A stretch of 64,000 bases of DNA, from assembly GCF_011777505.1 (NCBI RefSeq), contig NZ_JAATJT010000001.1, forward strand, positions 558,001 through 622,000, in the 5' to 3' direction. A program made the translations under genes and the position numbers. Below, piece after piece: positions 51,847 to 60,271 of this stretch (positions are counted from its first letter, which is position 1; every line of letters starts with the position of its first letter). Under the pieces are notes generated by a model. The model searched no databases, had not been told where the DNA came from, and saw nothing but the letters and a program-made list of their open reading frames with translations. The DNA comes from Gaetbulibacter sp. S0825 (lineage in GTDB: Bacteria; Bacteroidota; Bacteroidia; Flavobacteriales; Flavobacteriaceae).

Positions 51847-52947
51847 TTATGCTTTCTTGTTTTTTATCAAAAATCTTGTGTAAAGAACTTTTAAAAAACC
51901 ATTAACATTATCTGCAGTATAACAAACTCCCTCTGGTTTTGTTTTGTACAAGATTGTTGAACTTGTGTTTGCTTTACTCCCATTTTTAATTGACCCATCT
52001 GGGTTTATTTGTTTAGGATTAATATATTTTTTAATCGGCCTTGCCTCAAACTCATCTCTACCAGAAGTCATTCCAACAATTTCAAATTGCTCAGGATTAT
52101 ATTTACTCAAAAATGTTATAGGTACCCCCATCACACCATCATAATCTATCGGTATATCTTTCGTTTTACTAACTTCAATCGCATCATAATTGTCATATTT
52201 AGGGTAATCTTCTGGTGTGTATTTTTTAAACAAAATCAAATCTTCTTGTCGCTTGGTAATATCTAAATTCGTCAGCCAAATCACTCCAGAAACTCTTATC
52301 ATCCCTTCTTTACGGTCACTTGCTGTTGCATAATCCTCATAATGTTTGTTTATAAAATGTGATGCTCCTCCTTTAAAACCATATCCTAACCAAATTTTAT
52401 TCTCAAGAACAAGTTTAAAAATCTCTTTGTATTTTGTTGCGTTTTGGTGACCAACAATTATAAACTTTTTGTCATGTTCAATTAGCTGAGCAATATATTC
52501 TCTAAACAAAGAAAAAGGTGGGTTTGTAACAACAATATCAGACTGTTTTAAAAGCTCTATACTTTCATCGCTTCTAAAATCACCATCTCCTTTTAGATGA
52601 CCGATTCCTATTTCCTCTAAATCCGGAATATTATTCCCGTTTTTATCTCCATTATATTCTAAATAAATAGCTTGCTCAGAATCATTTTGACTAAATAAAT
52701 CTGCGTTTTGATTTTTGTAGCATGTGGTAATTAGTTTTTTTAATCCTAATTTTTCAAAATTGTACGAAAAGTAATGAAAGAAATTACTAATTCTGGGGTC
52801 GTCACAATTGCAGTAAATAGTTTTATCTTTAAAATGCCCCCTATAGTTTTTTAGCTCTCTTTCAATGTCAGAAAGCTGAGTATAAAACTCATCTTTTTTA
52901 TTATTTTTTGCTTTTGTTAAATTTCTGTTTTGGGATTTAGTAGGCAT
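51847..52947 (-). CDS. EcoRI-family adenine-specific DNA methyltransferase
   Basis: A 366-aa N6-adenine methyltransferase of the M.EcoRI type. KDEFYTQLSDIERELKNY at the N-terminus, VVTNPPFSLFREY (catalytic NPPF motif, about 137-149) and FKGGASHFINKHYEDY are family features. M.EcoRI methylates GAATTC; the site here is not proven. It heads a two-gene unit with the DUF262-HNH gene, and the three-gene cassette lies 82 bases upstream on the same strand. Confidence 0.85.
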   Translation of the reverse strand: MPTKSQNRNLTKAKNNKKDEFYTQLSDIERELKNYRGHFKDKTIYCNCDDPRISNFFHYFSYNFEKLGLKKLITTCYKNQNADLFSQNDSEQAIYLEYNGDKNGNNIPDLEEIGIGHLKGDGDFRSDESIELLKQSDIVVTNPPFSLFREYIAQLIEHDKKFIIVGHQNATKYKEIFKLVLENKIWLGYGFKGGASHFINKHYEDYATASDRKEGMIRVSGVIWLTNLDITKRQEDLILFKKYTPEDYPKYDNYDAIEVSKTKDIPIDYDGVMGVPITFLSKYNPEQFEIVGMTSGRDEFEARPIKKYINPKQINPDGSIKNGSKANTSSTILYKTKPEGVCYTADNVNGFLKVLYTRFLIKNKKA

Positions 52948-53029
52948 TTCAATTTTGTTGGTTCTTAGATTTAGAAATTATTTTGTTTTATAATGGATAA
53001 TTAAATTTTAACACAAAAGGTTATATTTA

Positions 53030-53266
53030 TTACTCTTTTGAGTTTCCGTTTGGAAAATAGTGAGCAAAAACCTTATATACCGTAAATGATAAAATCGCTT
53101 CTAAGGCAACTAATATTCCTTTATCTTGCCAGTCACATTCAGTTCTAAGTATCTTGTTTAAAATTATAAAAAAAGCCACCAAGGCAGCAATTCCAAAAAG
53201 GAATTTAAGCCCAATATCAACTAATGCCTTTATTGTTTTAGTTTGCCGTTCTGTAACTTCTTTCAT
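53030..53266 (-). CDS. Small two-helix membrane protein of the unknown cassette
   Basis: A 78-aa protein with two membrane helices (FLFGIAALVAFFIILNKIL and a weaker GILVALEAILSFTVYKVFA) and an N-terminal charged helix. It overlaps the preceding gene by 29 bases. Small membrane proteins at the end of accessory operons often act as pore-forming effectors; that role is only a guess here. Confidence 0.62.
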   Translation of the reverse strand: MKEVTERQTKTIKALVDIGLKFLFGIAALVAFFIILNKILRTECDWQDKGILVALEAILSFTVYKVFAHYFPNGNSKE

Positions 53267-53591
53267 CTAAAAGTTGATAAAATTCAATAATTTCAATTTC
53301 GTCTTTTGTGAACTCGTATTTTTCTTCTTCAAGGTTTTGACATATTTCACAAGTAAAAAAATCTTCAATTTCAGATTTTCTATTATAGGTTTTTAATAGT
53401 CTCCCGCATGAATTACAATAAGCGCCATATCTTTTCCTAAATACTTTATCCTTTACCGCCAGCTCGCATAAAAGTTTTGCTGCTTTTTTAGGAATGTGTA
53501 AAATGCTTCTAACATTTTCAACATATATTCTATCGGGATTTAATTCACTAATTAAATCAGCTTGCTTGTCAATGAATTTTAAAAACATCAC
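53238..53591 (-). CDS. Zinc-ribbon / winged-helix-like protein of the unknown cassette
   Basis: A 117-aa protein with an N-terminal helical HTH-like part (about 25-55) and a four-cysteine zinc ribbon (CNSC ... CEIC, about 58-85), then an acidic tail. It may bind nucleic acid. It overlaps the first gene by four bases and the membrane gene by 29. Confidence 0.65.
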   Translation of the reverse strand: MMFLKFIDKQADLISELNPDRIYVENVRSILHIPKKAAKLLCELAVKDKVFRKRYGAYCNSCGRLLKTYNRKSEIEDFFTCEICQNLEEEKYEFTKDEIEIIEFYQLLDERSYRTAN

Positions 53592-54412
53592 CTATTATTT
53601 GTTAATATTAAATCAACGAGATTTTGAATTGATTCAACCCTGTTAGGAAATCTTGTAAAGGCTAGTTTTCCTTTTCTTGGCTCTATTGCAAAAGTAGGCA
53701 TAAAACTAACTACATCTCTCTTGATTCTAAATACATTTTTATCTAATGGAGCTCCTGTAATTTGAGCGTATACATCTGGCATATGCTCTTTTAAAGTATT
53801 TTCCTCATCCATAGATTCAGTTGTTGTGCTTACGCTTTTTTTAAATTTCACAAAAGCTGCATCAATAAAATCATCTTCCCATAAATACTTTATTCCATCT
53901 GTTAGGTCAATGTTTGTTATTGTAACAGAAGAACCAAATGCTGTGTTTAATCTTTCAATAATATCATTGTCTTCAATATCTTTACCCGTCATAAAAACTC
54001 TGTGCTGAAAATAATTATTTACATTTCTTTCTAAAATATTTATCGACAATATTACTTGACTAGTTGTTGCTCTTATCATAACTGGGCATCTAAAAACTAG
54101 TTCTTCTTGTTGTCCAGAATGAGGGTTAAAAAAGGTATAGGCTGTATCAATAGTTAAAAATATTTCTCTTACTCCGTTAGTAGTAGTGTCTGAAAAAATA
54201 TTCCCTCCTGCTAAATTAAGTGTTGAGGGGATGCTGTTGTTTATTGAGAAAACATAAACATGTTGATGAAGAAAGCCAAAATTTACTGTTGCAAAATTTA
54301 ATATGTCGCTTTCGCTTTCGGAGTTTATGACATCACTTATTAAATCTTCTTGCTTTAATCCGGTCAATTCGAAATGCTCCTTAAGAGATTTAACCGGGTA
54401 GGATTTAAGCAT
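53588..54412 (-). CDS. Unrecognised protein heading the three-gene cassette
   Basis: A 274-aa soluble protein with a beta-rich N-terminal half (about 60-180) and a helical C-terminus; no catalytic motif was recognised. ATG 54412 (MLKSYPVKSLKEHF) is preferred, because the longer frame begins with TTG inside the likely promoter (-7 box TATATTTA at 54464-54471). Its stop overlaps the next start by four bases. Confidence 0.65.
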   Translation of the reverse strand: MLKSYPVKSLKEHFELTGLKQEDLISDVINSESESDILNFATVNFGFLHQHVYVFSINNSIPSTLNLAGGNIFSDTTTNGVREIFLTIDTAYTFFNPHSGQQEELVFRCPVMIRATTSQVILSINILERNVNNYFQHRVFMTGKDIEDNDIIERLNTAFGSSVTITNIDLTDGIKYLWEDDFIDAAFVKFKKSVSTTTESMDEENTLKEHMPDVYAQITGAPLDKNVFRIKRDVVSFMPTFAIEPRKGKLAFTRFPNRVESIQNLVDLILTNNR

Positions 54413-54463
54413 TCTGCTTAAAATATTTTCTTGAGAATTCAAATTATTAAGAGTTAGGTTGAA

Positions 54464-54497
54464 TAAATATAGACAAAATGTAAGAATTTTTAACAAA
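54464..54497 (-). promoter_or_regulatory. Promoter of the cassette operon
   Basis: On the minus strand TTTG, a 22-base spacer and TATATTTA (seven of eight matches to TAnnTTTG), 51 bases upstream of ATG 54412. It could drive all five minus-strand genes. Confidence 0.45.
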
Positions 54498-54520
54498 AAC
54501 AATAAATTAAATTATTGGTG

Positions 54521-54541
54521 TTCGTCCCCTTATTCGTCCCC
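54521..54541 (+). repeat. Paired ATTCGTCCCC repeats, right end
   Basis: TTCGTCCCC at 54521-54529 and ATTCGTCCCC at 54532-54541 mirror the pair near the left end, in the same orientation. Confidence 0.65.
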
Positions 54542-54548
54542 CTAAATT

Positions 54549-54580
54549 AAAAAAACCCTGTAAACATCTTATTTACAAGG
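54549..54580 (-). terminator. Element-supplied terminator for the tRNA(CAT) gene
   Basis: CCTTGTAAA / TTTACAGGG stem with a U-run on the minus strand, just inside the right end. It would end tRNA transcription and replace the original terminator now at 47573-47596. Confidence 0.65.
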
Positions 54581-54594
54581 TTTTAAAGTTTAAA

Positions 54595-54611
54595 AAAGTG
54601 GTCCCACTTGG
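54595..54611. repeat. Right attachment-site repeat
   Basis: Second copy of the 17-bp repeat, overlapping the 3' end of the tRNA(CAT) gene. Confidence 0.8.
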
Positions 54612-54672
54612 GCTCGAACCAAGGACCCTCTGATTATGAGTCAGATGCTCTAACCAACTGAGCTATGGGACC
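54599..54672 (-). tRNA. tRNA(CAT), Met or lysidine-Ile, target of the element
   Basis: A canonical cloverleaf: GGTCCCA / TGGGACC acceptor, D-arm TAGCTCAGTTGGTTAGAGC, anticodon loop CTCATAA, T-loop TTCGAGC, discriminator A, no encoded CCA. The gene stays intact after integration. Confidence 0.93.
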
Positions 54673-54719
54673 AAATTAGGCTGCAATATTACTACTTATT
54701 TTATTTCTCCGCAAGTAAA

Positions 54720-55133
54720 TTATTCTTTATTAATGCGCTCTTGACATAGCTCTATAAGCACTCCGTTAGTTGATTTTGGATGTAAAAAAGCCACCAACTT
54801 ATTGTCTGCGCCTTTCTTTGGTTTTTCGTTTAAGACCATAAAGCCTTCTTTTTTCAATCGCTTTATTTCTTTCTCAATATCATCAACATCAAATGCTATG
54901 TGATGAATGCCTTCACCCTTTTTGTCTATAAACTTTGCAATGGGGCTTTTTTCGTTTGTAGCCTCTAAAAGCTCAATTTTATTCTCTCCTACTTTAAAAA
55001 ACGACGTTTTAACGCCTTCGCTTTCCACGTCTTCAATCTTATAGTGTGATTCTCCAAAAAGTTTTTCAAATAAGTCATTTGAATTTTTTATGCTTTTAAC
55101 TGCAATACCTATGTGTTCAATTTTGTTCATCAT
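54720..55133 (-). CDS. mce: Methylmalonyl-CoA epimerase
   Basis: A 137-aa glyoxalase-fold enzyme interconverting (R)- and (S)-methylmalonyl-CoA in propionate metabolism. Metal ligands fit His7 (IEHIGIAV), a Gln/Glu in the second repeat, His in GIHHIAFDV (about 86) and Glu in LIELCQE. It is divergent from rbfA. Confidence 0.9.
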   Translation of the reverse strand: MMNKIEHIGIAVKSIKNSNDLFEKLFGESHYKIEDVESEGVKTSFFKVGENKIELLEATNEKSPIAKFIDKKGEGIHHIAFDVDDIEKEIKRLKKEGFMVLNEKPKKGADNKLVAFLHPKSTNGVLIELCQERINKE

Positions 55134-55189
55134 ACTGCAAATTTAATTTAAAAGACTAACGTTTTAAAGCTTTAACAATTGAAATGTAT

Positions 55190-55197
55190 TATTTTTG
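55190..55197 (+). promoter_or_regulatory. Candidate promoter -7 box at rbfA
   Basis: TATTTTTG matches TAnnTTTG but lies only four bases before ATG 55202, which would give an almost leaderless transcript. Its use is uncertain. Confidence 0.3.
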
Positions 55198-55201
55198 TGC
55201 C

Positions 55202-55594
55202 ATGGAAAGTAATAGACAAAAAAAAATAGCTTCGGTTTTACAACGAGACTTGGTAGATGTGCTCCAAAATGCAGCCACTCAAGGTGGTATGAAAGGTGTA
55301 ATTATTTCGGTAACAAAGGTTAATGTAACAGTCGATCTTTCTATCGCTAAAGTGTATTTAAGTATTTTCCCAATTGATAAAGGTCCTGAATTACTGGAAG
55401 GTATACAGTCTAATGCTTCTTTAATTAAGCATGAATTGGCACAGCGTACTAAGCATCAATTAAGGCGTATGCCTCAACTTACTTTTTTTATTGATGATTC
55501 GTTAGAATATATCGATCAAATTAATCGTTCCTTAAAGGGATTGGATAATCCTTTAGAAAATCCTGATTCATTAGAAAAAAGAAAGAAAAAATAG
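55202..55594 (+). CDS. rbfA: Ribosome-binding factor A
   Basis: A 130-aa KH-fold factor for 30S maturation. RQKKIASVLQRDLVDVLQ at the start and RRMPQLTFFIDDSLEYIDQI near the end are typical. ATG 55202 is chosen over a start six codons earlier, which would lie within the promoter-like box. The permease starts directly after its stop. Confidence 0.9.
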   Translation: MESNRQKKIASVLQRDLVDVLQNAATQGGMKGVIISVTKVNVTVDLSIAKVYLSIFPIDKGPELLEGIQSNASLIKHELAQRTKHQLRRMPQLTFFIDDSLEYIDQINRSLKGLDNPLENPDSLEKRKKK

Positions 55595-56806
55595 TTGAGT
55601 TTTCCTTTTTATATAGCAAAGCGCTATCTGTTTTCTAAAAGCAGCAATAATGCTATTAATTTTATTACCATGATTGCGGCAATAGGTGTTATTATTGGTA
55701 GTGCATCCTTATTTATTGTGTTATCTGGGTTTGCTGGTTTAAAAGATTTTAGTCTTCAGTTTACATCGTTTGTGGATCCTGATCTTAAAGCAATTCCTGC
55801 TCAAGGAAAGTCCGTTACGCTATCTGAGGGTATGTTAAGCAAAATCAATGAGATTGAAGGGATTGCCTCATATTCTAAAATTATAGAAGAGCGTGCTGTA
55901 TTAAATTTTAAGGATAAACAACTTATTGTAACCCTAAAGGGCGTAGATAATAACTATCCAAAGTCGACCATTGATTCTCTAAGTGTTATAGGGCAATGGT
56001 TTGAGCGTGGTACTGATCAAATAGTTGCTGGCTCTGGTGTTTCTAATTATTTGTCGTTTGGTATTTTTGATTATGGAGAAACCATCAAGATTTCTGTTCC
56101 AAAACCAGGAAAAGGACAACCTTCTTCTCTTAATTCCATTTTTAAATCGGTTAATGCTTTAAATTCTGGAATTTTTGTGGTTAATGAAGATCTTGATAAT
56201 TCTATGGTTTATGCTAATTTAGAAACAGCACAGTACTTACTTAACTACAATCAAAATCAAATAAGTGGTATTGAGTTTTTGCTTAAAGATATTGAGGATA
56301 TTGAGGCTGTACAAGAAGAGCTTGAGCTTGCTTTGGGAGGTGCTTTTGTACTTAAAACTCGAGAACAACTTAACGACGCACTATACAAAATGCTAAATAC
56401 CGAAAACTTGGCTGTGTATTTAATTTTTACTCTGGTATTGATTATTGCTCTTTTCAATGTGATTGGTTCCATAATTATGATGATTCTAGACAAGAAAAAC
56501 AACCTTAATACCTTGTATAATGTTGGCGCTACAGTAAAAGATATTAGAAAAATCTTCTTTTTACAAGGAAGCTTAATGAGTGTTTTGGGTGGTATTATTG
56601 GAGTTATTATTGGCTATCTATTAGTGCTTAATCAAGCTTATGGTCCAAATGCTCTAAAAGTGATGATAACCACTAATTTTCCTTATCCTGTAAGCATACA
56701 TTTAGAAAACATTTTTATTGTATTTATTACCATAACAATTTTAGGAGTCTTGGCTTCAAAATTAGCTTCTTCTAGAATTACAAAACGATTAATTGTTGAG
56801 GCTTAA
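55595..56806 (+). CDS. LolC/FtsX-family ABC transporter permease
   Basis: A 403-aa membrane protein: MSFPFYIAKRYLFSKSSNNAINFIT at the start, one helix near 25, a periplasmic domain (about 50-250) and three C-terminal helices (about 270-395), as in LolC/E. It probably moves lipoproteins to the outer membrane with an ATPase elsewhere. The start is TTG 55595 directly after the rbfA stop. Confidence 0.85.
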   Translation: MSFPFYIAKRYLFSKSSNNAINFITMIAAIGVIIGSASLFIVLSGFAGLKDFSLQFTSFVDPDLKAIPAQGKSVTLSEGMLSKINEIEGIASYSKIIEERAVLNFKDKQLIVTLKGVDNNYPKSTIDSLSVIGQWFERGTDQIVAGSGVSNYLSFGIFDYGETIKISVPKPGKGQPSSLNSIFKSVNALNSGIFVVNEDLDNSMVYANLETAQYLLNYNQNQISGIEFLLKDIEDIEAVQEELELALGGAFVLKTREQLNDALYKMLNTENLAVYLIFTLVLIIALFNVIGSIIMMILDKKNNLNTLYNVGATVKDIRKIFFLQGSLMSVLGGIIGVIIGYLLVLNQAYGPNALKVMITTNFPYPVSIHLENIFIVFITITILGVLASKLASSRITKRLIVEA

Positions 56807-57795
56807 ACAAACTGAAAGTCTGAAAACTTATCTTCAACTTCATTAAAAGCTGCAAAGACATCTTTTGCATCGTCGCTAGTAACCATTTTCATTCGGTATT
56901 CTTTAAAATGCGGAATCCCTTTAAAGTAATTGGTATAATGTCTTCTTGTTTCAAAAACACCTAATTTTTCGCCTTTCCAGTCTATTGCCATTTGCAAGTG
57001 TCTGCGGGCTGCTTCCACGCGTTCAGCTAAAGAAACTGGAGGCAAATGTTCTCCTGTTTCAAAAAAGTGTTTTACTTGTCTGAAAAACCACGGATTTCCA
57101 ATGCTTGCACGACCAATCATTGCACCATCTAACCCAAAACTATCACGCATTAACATGGCTTTTTCTGGTGAATCTACATCACCATTTCCAAATACAGGAA
57201 TATGCATTCTCGGATTGTTTTTCACCTCAGCAATAGGTTTCCAATCGGCTTCGCCTTTATACATTTGTGCTCTTGTCCTACCGTGAATTGCAATAGCTTT
57301 ACAGCCAACATCCTGAAGTCTTTCAGCAACCTCAACAATTTTTATGGAATCATGGTCCCAGCCCAAACGTGTTTTTACAGTTACTGGCAAATTGGTGCGT
57401 TTTACCATTTCGGCAGTAAGCTGCTCCATTAAACATATATCTTTTAAAATACCTGCGCCTGCACCTTTGCTTACCACTTTTTTTACAGGACAGCCAAAGT
57501 TGATGTCTATAATATCTGGATTGGATTTTTCAACAATATCAATGGTCTGCAACATGCTTTCCATATTAGCACCAAAAATTTGGATGCCAACAGGACGTTC
57601 TTTTTCGTAAATATCGAGCTTCATAACGCTTTTGGCAGCATTACGAATTAAGCCTTCGCTCGAGACAAACTCAGTATACACGACATCTGCGCCTTGTTCT
57701 TTGCACAACGCACGAAAAGGAGGGTCACTAACATCTTCCATTGGCGCTAAAAGCAATGGGAAATCTGGTAACTCAATGCTGCCTATTTTAACCAA
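56803..57795 (-). CDS. dus: tRNA-dihydrouridine synthase
   Basis: A 330-aa FMN TIM-barrel enzyme reducing uridine in tRNA D-loops. LAPMEDVSDPPFR at the start, the active cysteine in INFGCPVKKV (about 101), and RASIGNPWFF fit the DusB group. It overlaps the convergent permease gene by four bases. Confidence 0.92.
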   Translation of the reverse strand: MVKIGSIELPDFPLLLAPMEDVSDPPFRALCKEQGADVVYTEFVSSEGLIRNAAKSVMKLDIYEKERPVGIQIFGANMESMLQTIDIVEKSNPDIIDINFGCPVKKVVSKGAGAGILKDICLMEQLTAEMVKRTNLPVTVKTRLGWDHDSIKIVEVAERLQDVGCKAIAIHGRTRAQMYKGEADWKPIAEVKNNPRMHIPVFGNGDVDSPEKAMLMRDSFGLDGAMIGRASIGNPWFFRQVKHFFETGEHLPPVSLAERVEAARRHLQMAIDWKGEKLGVFETRRHYTNYFKGIPHFKEYRMKMVTSDDAKDVFAAFNEVEDKFSDFQFV

Positions 57796-57816
57796 TATAA
57801 ATAATCGTTATTTGTA

Positions 57817-59043
57817 CTAAAACTTTATTTCAGCAGACGCTTCTTTGCCATCTCGCTTGTAAGTAACCTTAGTAGTGTTTCCAGCTTCAAATACAGACAA
57901 AGCTCTCATGTAACTCATCATGTCTGTAATAGTACTATCTCCTAATTTTATAATAACATCTCCTTTTTTAAGTCCAGCTAAAATGGCAGGTTTATCTTCG
58001 GTTACACCATCTACGCGCATGCCTTCGCCGTCATATAAATAATCAGGTACAACACCCAAGCCAACTTTAAACCTTGGAGTTTCTTCGCTTTCGTTTTTAG
58101 TTTTTCTAAATGCTAGTTCTCCATTGTCATCTAAATCAGTAATAATATCAAAAATGTATTCCGAAATCATATTCATTCCGTCATAATTCAACTTCTCCGA
58201 ATCATCTCCAGGTTTGTGGTAATCTTCATGTTGTCCTGTGAAGAAATGTAACACTGGAATATCAACTAAATAAAACGATGTGTGATCTGAAGGACCAACA
58301 CCAGATTCGTTTTCAATAATTTTAAAGCCTTTATTACTAGAACTAATTACTTGCTTAAAATAAGGTGATGTCCCAACACCATAAACAGCCAATGTGCTAT
58401 CGGCTTTTAAACGACCAACCATATCCATATTAAACATGTAATTAATAGAATCTGTTGGGATTGTTGCATTTTTTGCAAAGTAATTAGACCCTAAAAGCCC
58501 CATTTCTTCACCTGAAAAAGCCATAAACAAATAGTTGTTGCTTGTATTGGTTTCTTTTAGTTTGCTTGCTAAGTTTAGCATGACAGCAACGCCACTTGCA
58601 TTGTCGTCTGCACCATTATGTATGGCTTTTTCTTCAGATCTATCAAGAGAGCCCTCGCCTCCATAACCAAGGTGGTCATAGTGCGCGCCAATTACTACAG
58701 TTTGCGATGCGTTATTATCAATAAACCCTAATACGTTTCTTCCTGTAATGCTACCATCTTCATTTACTGTTGTAAATTTTGCTTCAGAATGTGGGTCTGT
58801 TTTTGGTGTAAACGTAAAATCTTGAAAATAACCATTAGTACCTTTGCCTTCAAGCCCCAAGTCTTCAAAGCGTTTTGCAATATAATCTGCTGCTGCTTTC
58901 TCTCCTTCTGTACCTGTACCTCGACCTTCTAGCTTGTCATCAGCTAAAAAAGTAACGTCTTCTTTAATTTTATTTTCTGGCGTATATTCCTTTTTACATG
59001 CTACTAACGATAAAAAAAGAACTAAAAGCGATATTTTTTTCAT
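57817..59043 (-). CDS. M28 aminopeptidase-like lipoprotein with a PDZ domain
   Basis: A 408-aa exported peptidase. Lipoprotein signal LVACKK (Cys15). M28 zinc ligands are all present: GAHYDHLG (His), GADDNASG (Asp), FSGEEMGLLGS (Glu), MDMVGR (Asp), GPSDHTSF (His). A PDZ domain covers about 310-408. ATG 59043 (MKKISLLV) is chosen over an ATG eight codons earlier. It is divergent from the beta-propeller lipoprotein gene. Confidence 0.9.
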   Translation of the reverse strand: MKKISLLVLFLSLVACKKEYTPENKIKEDVTFLADDKLEGRGTGTEGEKAAADYIAKRFEDLGLEGKGTNGYFQDFTFTPKTDPHSEAKFTTVNEDGSITGRNVLGFIDNNASQTVVIGAHYDHLGYGGEGSLDRSEEKAIHNGADDNASGVAVMLNLASKLKETNTSNNYLFMAFSGEEMGLLGSNYFAKNATIPTDSINYMFNMDMVGRLKADSTLAVYGVGTSPYFKQVISSSNKGFKIIENESGVGPSDHTSFYLVDIPVLHFFTGQHEDYHKPGDDSEKLNYDGMNMISEYIFDIITDLDDNGELAFRKTKNESEETPRFKVGLGVVPDYLYDGEGMRVDGVTEDKPAILAGLKKGDVIIKLGDSTITDMMSYMRALSVFEAGNTTKVTYKRDGKEASAEIKF

Positions 59044-59101
59044 AATATAAATCTTATTTTTGCGCAAAATTAGGCATTAAATGCCATTTATATAAAAAAT
59101 C

Positions 59102-60211
59102 ATGAAAAAAATAAGTGCATTTATTATCCTTCTAGGATTGTTAATAGTATCATGTAAATCAGAAAAGAAAGGAAACTCTACAGATGCGGCTTCTGGCGCA
59201 ACTAACCAATGGGTAGATTCTTTAATATATCCTGAAGAAGTTCACTTTAAATCTATTCGTCAAGTAACCTTTGGAGGTGACAATGCTGAGGCTTATTGGA
59301 GTTTTGATGATAAGCAAATTGTTTTTCAATCTAATAACACAAATTGGGATGTTGAGTGTGACCAAATGTTTTTAATGAATGCCGATGAAACTTTTGATGA
59401 AACAATTCCACCAATGGTAAGTACTGGTTTAGGAAGAACTACTTGTGCGTATTTCTTACCAGATAACAAACATTTTGTTTATGGATCAACACATTTAGGT
59501 GGCGATGAGTGTCCTCCAGCTGCTTTGCGTAGAGAAGGAAAATATATTTGGCCTATCTACGAGAGCTACGATATTTTTGTTTCGGATTTAGAAGGAAATA
59601 TTACAGCCCAATTAACAAACGAACCTGGATATGATGCGGAAGCTACAGTGTCTCCAAGGGGAGATAAAATAGTGTTTACATCTATGCGAACTGGTGATTT
59701 AGAGTTGTTCACCATGAATATTGACGGTACCGATGTGAAGCAAGTGACTCATGAATTAGGGTATGATGGTGGTGCATTTTTCTCACCAGATGGTACAAAG
59801 TTAATTTTCCGTTCTTCTAGACCTAAAACAGAAGAAGAAATTAAAGAGTATAAAGATTTATTAGCTGAAGGATTGGTGCAACCAACCGAAATGGAATTGT
59901 ATATATGTAATGCTGATGGGAGTGATTTGCGTCAATTAACAAACCTAGGAAATGCTAATTGGAGTCCATTTTTTCACCCAAGTGGTGAGAAGATTTTATT
60001 CTCTTCTAACTTTGAGGCAGAAAGAGGGTTTCCTTTCAATTTATACATGATTGATATTGATGGGAAAAACCTAAAACGTATTACTCATGGCGAAACGTTT
60101 GATGCCTTTCCAGTATTTTCTAATGATGGAAAAAAGTTAATCTTTTCTTCAAACAGAAACAATGGTGGTGGTCATGATACCAACTTGTTTATTGCTGAGT
60201 GGCAGGATTAA
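59102..60211 (+). CDS. PD40/TolB-like beta-propeller lipoprotein
   Basis: A 369-aa exported lipoprotein (LIVSCKS, Cys18) with a propeller of four to five PD40-like repeats (SPRGDKIVFTS, SPDGTKLIFRSS, HPSGEKILFSS, SNDGKKLIFSS). TolB-like domains bind proteins or glycans. It is divergent from the M28-PDZ peptidase, a possible functional partner. Confidence 0.85.
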   Translation: MKKISAFIILLGLLIVSCKSEKKGNSTDAASGATNQWVDSLIYPEEVHFKSIRQVTFGGDNAEAYWSFDDKQIVFQSNNTNWDVECDQMFLMNADETFDETIPPMVSTGLGRTTCAYFLPDNKHFVYGSTHLGGDECPPAALRREGKYIWPIYESYDIFVSDLEGNITAQLTNEPGYDAEATVSPRGDKIVFTSMRTGDLELFTMNIDGTDVKQVTHELGYDGGAFFSPDGTKLIFRSSRPKTEEEIKEYKDLLAEGLVQPTEMELYICNADGSDLRQLTNLGNANWSPFFHPSGEKILFSSNFEAERGFPFNLYMIDIDGKNLKRITHGETFDAFPVFSNDGKKLIFSSNRNNGGGHDTNLFIAEWQD

Positions 60212-60271
60212 AATAAAAGGGTTTGGCTATAAAAGCCATAGTGAATTACAACTGTTACTGTGTGGGGTTTT

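Larger units (their letters stand above)
47601..54611. mobile_element. 7-kb integrative element in the 3' end of a tRNA(CAT) gene
   Basis: A 17-bp direct repeat (47601-47617 and 54595-54611) bounds the element; the right copy is the 3' end of the tRNA. Inside are a tyrosine recombinase next to the left end, an excisionase-like HTH gene, a HUH Rep-like gene, iteron-like repeats, paired ATTCGTCCCC repeats near both ends, and a minus-strand cargo of five genes. No relaxase, phage structural or conjugation genes were found, so it is probably mobilised or replicates by rolling circle after excision. Confidence 0.85.
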
